A stretch of 40,403 nt of DNA from Cyclobacteriaceae bacterium. Lineage in GTDB: Bacteria; Bacteroidota; Bacteroidia; Cytophagales; Cyclobacteriaceae. The notes under the pieces were generated by a model. The model searched no databases. It saw nothing but the letters and a program-made list of their open reading frames with translations, and was not told the DNA's origin. Positions 37,494 through 40,403 of the stretch are shown one piece after another. Position numbers and translations under genes: made by a program. The stretch spans positions 1 to 40,403 of the forward strand of contig JAAUQL010000048.1 of assembly GCA_012033595.1 (NCBI GenBank), in the 5' to 3' direction. Within the stretch, counting starts at the first letter, position 1, and each line of letters begins with the position of its first letter.

Positions 37494-37693
37494 CCTCATC
37501 AGGGTCATACGCTACTTTTGGGGGAACGCTTTCGGAAATATGTTTAAATGAGCTTTCTCATTTCCCATTTTGTAGCTGTTTTTCTACGCTTGTTTATTAT
37601 TTTACTCATACATAAGGCACTCAGCATCATCAAATACCCAATAAAACCCATTGGCATGATTTCTATTAACATGATTATATCAATGTTTATACT

Positions 37694-37897
37694 ATGGAAA
37701 TTTTAGATATAATCAGTCGCCTATTTGTGAGTTTTTGTGTATTCTCCACCCTGGTCTTGTCGGCGTTTATGCTTTTGTTTCGATTTGTGCTTTACGATCC
37801 ACACCTCGATTCAAATGATTCCGTAAACTATTTGAGACAGGTTGGCGAAAATGTAGGCGGGTCGCAAAGAATAAAGCAAAGTTGGAAAAAGCCATAG
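37694..37897 (+). CDS. Small membrane protein of unknown function
   Basis: This 67-residue protein begins MEILDIISRLFVSFCVFSTL and has one hydrophobic helix, continued by LSAFMLLFRFVLYDP, and then a polar C-terminus. It is not recognised. It lies about 80 bp upstream of a lone receiver-domain gene on the same strand and could share its transcript. Confidence 0.45.
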   Translation: MEILDIISRLFVSFCVFSTLVLSAFMLLFRFVLYDPHLDSNDSVNYLRQVGENVGGSQRIKQSWKKP

Positions 37898-37974
37898 ATC
37901 GATAGGAAAACTGAATTTTTGGAATAATTCAAAACGTTTGGGCTATTTCGATTCTTGTCTATGGCGGTAACATA

Positions 37975-38468
37975 ATGGATCATAAAAAATTTAGGCAGAT
38001 CAGGATTTTATATGCCGATGACGACCACGAAGAGCGCGCATTGGCCAAGGAATCCTTTGCCGAATGCAGACTGGCAAATAAGGTGTTTTTCGTAGAGAAT
38101 GGGCATGAATTGCTGGACTATTTGCTTCATGAAGGTCGGTTCAATGCACACAATGCCCCTCGCCCCGATTTGATTCTGCTCGATTTGAACATGCCAAAAA
38201 GGAGGGGAAGCGCGCACTCAAAAAAATAAAAAAGGATCCCTGCTTACGGCGCATTCCTGTGGTGATCATGACCACAAGTAAACTGGAGCAAAACGTTATA
38301 AAAAGCTTTAAATACGGCGTGGCAGGGTTTATCCACAAGCCTATTACCTTCGAAAAACTCGTGCCTGTGATCAAAAGTATTGGCAAATACTATTTTGAGA
38401 TCGTCATCCATCCCAAAGACGACGAACTGGAAGAAACAGTAAGCAAAAGAATAAAGATGACCAATTGA
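37975..38468 (+). pseudogene. Stand-alone response regulator receiver domain, single frameshift
   Basis: This is a CheY-like/Rcp1-type single receiver domain that would be phosphorylated by a histidine kinase. The first frame (ATG 37975) contains the acidic pocket IRILYADDDHEE (D15-D17) and the phospho-acceptor D70 in LILLDLNMP. It runs off at an A5 run (38196-38200). One added A gives MPKKEGKRALKKIKKD and then VVIMTTSKLEQN and GVAGFIHKPITFEKLVPVIK, including the conserved Thr/Ser and Lys, to the stop at 38468. The restored length is 164 residues. No output domain or kinase is nearby, so it is probably a phosphorelay or protein-interaction module. Confidence 0.86.
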
Positions 38469-38613
38469 AGCTTGCCTATCCAGAAGTGCTTTTTATAGAT
38501 GATCAAATGTAGGGAAATGAGCGGTGAGTCAACAAAACATCGGGGTGAGGTAAACAGTGTGCATCCTGGAATTTAGCACAACTTTGACTTTTTTATATAC
38601 CTGGGGTAGGTAG

Positions 38614-38955
38614 TTACTCTTCTAAAACTCTTATTAATGTATTTCTAACTTCTACCAAATCATTTATTTTTTTATTAATAGCTTCAAGTTTCGATTTAGC
38701 CACATTTCTTTTAAACTCACTTTTGTTGGGATTTTCGTCCATTTCTTGTAGCACATCCCTGCATTCTTTTAGCGTAAAGCCAAATTTCTTTAAACATTTA
38801 ATTATTACGATTCGCTTTAAATTTTCTTCTGGATAATCTTTATAATTATTCCACTCGTTGGGTCTTTTAACATCTACCATCAACAAATTTTTTTCGTAGA
38901 ATCTGATTGTATCTCTTGATACAGACGCTTTTTTAGACAATTCTCCAATTTTCAT
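38614..38955 (-). CDS. MerR-family transcriptional regulator
   Basis: This is a 113-residue MerR-type regulator starting at ATG 38955 (MKIGELSKKASVSRDTIRFY), the canonical winged helix-turn-helix opening; an in-frame ATG 14 codons earlier gives an unlikely extension. The C-terminal half is a coiled-coil dimerisation helix (KRNVAKSKLEAINKKINDLV). There is no cysteine cluster for metal binding. It is divergent from the NmrA-like gene and faces a MerR-type dyad in the shared promoter, so it probably controls that gene. Codon use is more AT-rich than in the PUL genes. Confidence 0.88.
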   Translation of the reverse strand: MKIGELSKKASVSRDTIRFYEKNLLMVDVKRPNEWNNYKDYPEENLKRIVIIKCLKKFGFTLKECRDVLQEMDENPNKSEFKRNVAKSKLEAINKKINDLVEVRNTLIRVLEE

Positions 38956-38975
38956 AAAATTAGTTGATTTTTTGC

Positions 38976-39009
38976 TTGACCATTGACTATAGTCCACGGT
39001 TTATCTTTG
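38976..39009 (+). promoter_or_regulatory. MerR-type operator within a Bacteroidota promoter
   Basis: TTG at 38976-38978 (-33-like) and TATCTTTG at 39002-39009 (-7, TAnnTTTG) are 23 bp apart. Between them lies the perfect dyad GACTATAGTC (38985-38994) within the broader imperfect palindrome CCATTGACTATAGTCCACGG. An over-long spacer with a central dyad is the hallmark of MerR-activated promoters. The NmrA-like ATG lies about 40 bp downstream. Confidence 0.65.
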
Positions 39010-39049
39010 TCAACAATACTTATTTAATCCTATAAAATCAAAAAAAATC

Positions 39050-39927
39050 ATGAATGTTTCCATATTTGGTTCAACTGGGCAGCAAGGTGCTGCAGTGGTG
39101 AGGGAGGCTTTAAGCAGAGGCTTCAAGGTAAAAGCAGTTGCGAGAAGCAAAGAGAAGATTGATAGTCGCTATGGTGCAGAAGTAGAATCGGTTGAGGCAG
39201 ATTTCAACGACGCGCAATCAATAATCCATGCAATCGATGGTCAGGATGCGGCATTTATCCATTTGCCCAATCCGTCAAATATCCGTGAACCAGCCGAATG
39301 GATAAGCAATTTAATTGAAGCACTTAATAAGACCTCATTGTCTTTACTGGTTTTTACTACAAGTGGACCTACTGGCACACGCTACCCACCAAAACAGGCA
39401 ATTGTAGGCAATTCTAATTTAGCCGAGACACTATTAAAATTGAAAGTGCCAACTATAGTGTTGATGCCGACGCTTTATCTGGAAAATTTGCAAGTGCCCA
39501 TCATAGTTCCAAGGCTATTAGATGGTATTTTAGATTACCCTGCGTCTAAAAGTGACAAAAAATTATGTGGACTTCGCATCAAGACCAGGCCAAAATTGCG
39601 GTGGCGGCTTTTGCAAAATCCGAACTTGCAGGAAAGGCTTATGAAATTGCTACACCTTCTGCTAAAACAGGAAAGGAACTCGCTGGTATATTGACAAATT
39701 ACGTTGGGAAACCAGTTGAATTTGTAGAGACTACAGCAAATGACTTCGCAAATAGGGTGAAAATGGCTTTTCCTGATGCCGAACTGTCTAAAATGATGGC
39801 GGGTACTTATCGAGCCATCGAAGAATTAGATAATGATGAAATGGTAATCGATACAGGCCAAATCGAAAAAATATTTGGAGTAAAACTTACGGCTATTGAA
39901 GAACATATTTCAAGTTGGAAAAATTAA
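39050..39927 (+). pseudogene. NmrA-like NAD(P)-binding reductase, single frameshift
   Basis: This is an atypical short-chain dehydrogenase of the NmrA/quinone-oxidoreductase-2 type. The dinucleotide motif is IFGSTGQQGAAVVREAL, followed by ADFNDAQSIIHAIDGQDA and FTTSGPTGTRYPPK. The first frame continues to 39694 but leaves the family after SDKK at an A6 run (39557-39562). One more A gives SDKKIMWTSHQDQAKIAVAA and the true C-terminus, ending at 39927, for 292 residues. Such proteins bind NADPH and reduce quinones or sense redox state. Its promoter carries a MerR dyad. An SDR gene follows 11 bp later, suggesting a small MerR-controlled detoxification operon. Confidence 0.85.
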
Positions 39928-39938
39928 AATCATAAAGC

Positions 39939-40276
39939 ATGACTACTAAAATTACAGTTGTAACGGGAGCAACGGGTGGAATTGGGGAAGAAATTTCTCT
40001 TCTACTTGCCAGAAACGGATGGAACCTCATTCTTTTGAACAGAGATCAATCTAAATCCGAATCTTTGAAGCAAAGAATAAATCAGAAATATCCAACTATC
40101 GAAGTCGATTACTATATCGTGGATTTATCCATACCGAGACAAATAGAAAATATTGTTGAAAAAATTAGTAAGCAGTACAACAGCATTGATGCTTTGATAA
40201 ATAATGCAGGCGTTTTATTCAAGAAAAATATTTTCTCTAAAAGCGGCAATGATATGCACTTTCAAGTAAACGTGGT
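39939..40276 (+). pseudogene. SDR-family oxidoreductase, cut by an insertion sequence
   Basis: This is the N-terminal part of a classical short-chain dehydrogenase/reductase: cofactor motif VTGATGGIGEEISLLLAR, the acidic block YYIVDLS and the structural NNAGV motif. The homologous sequence stops after HFQVNVV at 40276, where a normal protein would go on through the catalytic Ser-Tyr-Lys. From 40277 the DNA resembles the left end of an IS256-type element, which supplies a TAA-like stop by 40286. The product lacks the active site and should be inactive. It lies 11 bp after the NmrA-like gene in the same operon. Confidence 0.85.
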
Positions 40277-40403
40277 GAGACTGTAAACTGAACTCTGTCT
40301 ATTGCAAAAATAGTTTAAACTTGTATTAGAAAACAGAGAGAATGGAATCAGAAGAATTTAAAACAATGCAGGCCAAAGCACTGGATCAGTTGCGCAGAGG
40401 CCA
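40277..40403 (+). mobile_element. Left end of an IS256-type insertion sequence
   Basis: Beginning with GAGACTGTAAACTGAACTCT at 40277, the sequence leaves the SDR gene, shows the G-A-G-ACTGTAAA type of inverted-repeat end seen in IS256-family elements, and is followed by a transposase start at 40342. The other end and the full terminal repeat lie outside the window, so the exact boundary and the family are inferred. The flanking bases AACGTGGT (40269-40276) would be the expected 8-bp target duplication. Confidence 0.65.
40342..40403 (+). CDS. IS256-type transposase, N-terminal fragment at window edge
   Basis: ATG 40342 follows an AGAGAGA ribosome-binding-like stretch and reads MESEEFKTMQAKALDQLRRG before the window ends. 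This short N-terminus, with its A-x-x-Q-L-R-x-G pattern, resembles IS256-family transposases, which usually go on to a GK-D-G-type motif. Only about 20 residues are visible, so the family call leans on the adjoining inverted-repeat-like end. Confidence 0.6.
   Translation, partial: MESEEFKTMQAKALDQLRRG

Noticed and set aside
31581-39927. Programmed ribosomal frameshifting at the A-runs
   Set aside because: The affected genes belong to unrelated families with no history of recoding, the shifts differ in position and context, and one site near a start codon would make no regulatory sense.
1-40403. tRNA, rRNA or riboswitch genes
   Set aside because: No cloverleaf-like segment, conserved rRNA stretch or known riboswitch core was recognised in any intergenic region by eye; a covariance-model search would be needed to exclude weak ones.

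Overview
The window comes from a Bacteroidota genome, most likely an environmental, aerobic, polysaccharide-degrading member of the Cytophagales type; the rank below phylum is inference. The grounds are three SusC/SusD-type features (two SusC/SusD pairs, FecR/ECF regulation, SusC with an STN domain), type IX secretion C-terminal sorting domains on several secreted proteins, TAnnTTTG-like -7 promoter boxes, and start sites without strong Shine-Dalgarno sequences.

Layout. (1) 0.3-2.2 kb: a GHMP-family sugar kinase (frameshifted) followed 13 bp later by galU, a likely sugar-1-phosphate to UDP-sugar pair. (2) 2.4-10 kb: a T9SS-sorted secreted protein, then minus-strand genes: mtaB (tRNA ms2t6A synthase), a cluster with an AstE/aspartoacylase-type metallohydrolase (frameshifted), a possible very small coupled gene and a glutamate-cysteine-ligase-like/CBS fusion, then a small secreted protein and a Tat-exported sugar-isomerase-like protein. 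(3) 10.5-12 kb: an exact 28-bp-period array of six operator-like palindromes in front of a SatD-family regulator overlapping a DUF3307 membrane protein gene. (4) 12.5-14.8 kb: a quinol-dependent nitric oxide reductase with its own terminator. (5) 15.3-16.2 kb: an overlapping lipoprotein/membrane protein pair. (6) 16.7-36.9 kb: a polysaccharide utilisation locus. An ECF sigma factor and FecR anti-sigma factor precede a six-gene operon (SusC, SusD, SusC, SusD, DUF1735-type lipoprotein, Ig-repeat/CBM lipoprotein) ending at a strong terminator, and then GH10, GH44 and GH5 glycanases. The order SusC-SusD-SusC-SusD-lipoprotein-GH10 is that of the xylan utilisation system (Xus) core of Prevotella and Bacteroides, so xylan, with attached cellulose or xyloglucan, is the likely substrate. 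(7) 37-40.4 kb: small stress or signalling genes, and an AT-rich MerR / NmrA / SDR module whose SDR gene is cut by the left end of an IS256-type insertion sequence running off the window.

How the parts work together. In the PUL, SusC1 (with STN) is expected to sense glycan import and signal through FecR to the ECF factor, which would switch on the operon. Surface SusD and CBM lipoproteins capture the glycan, and the secreted GH10/GH44/GH5 enzymes cut it.

A quality caveat runs through the window. Seven otherwise intact genes of unrelated families each carry exactly one single-base indel, mostly one base missing from a short homopolymer. That is more like uncorrected sequencing or assembly error than gene decay. 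No rRNA, tRNA or CRISPR array was seen.
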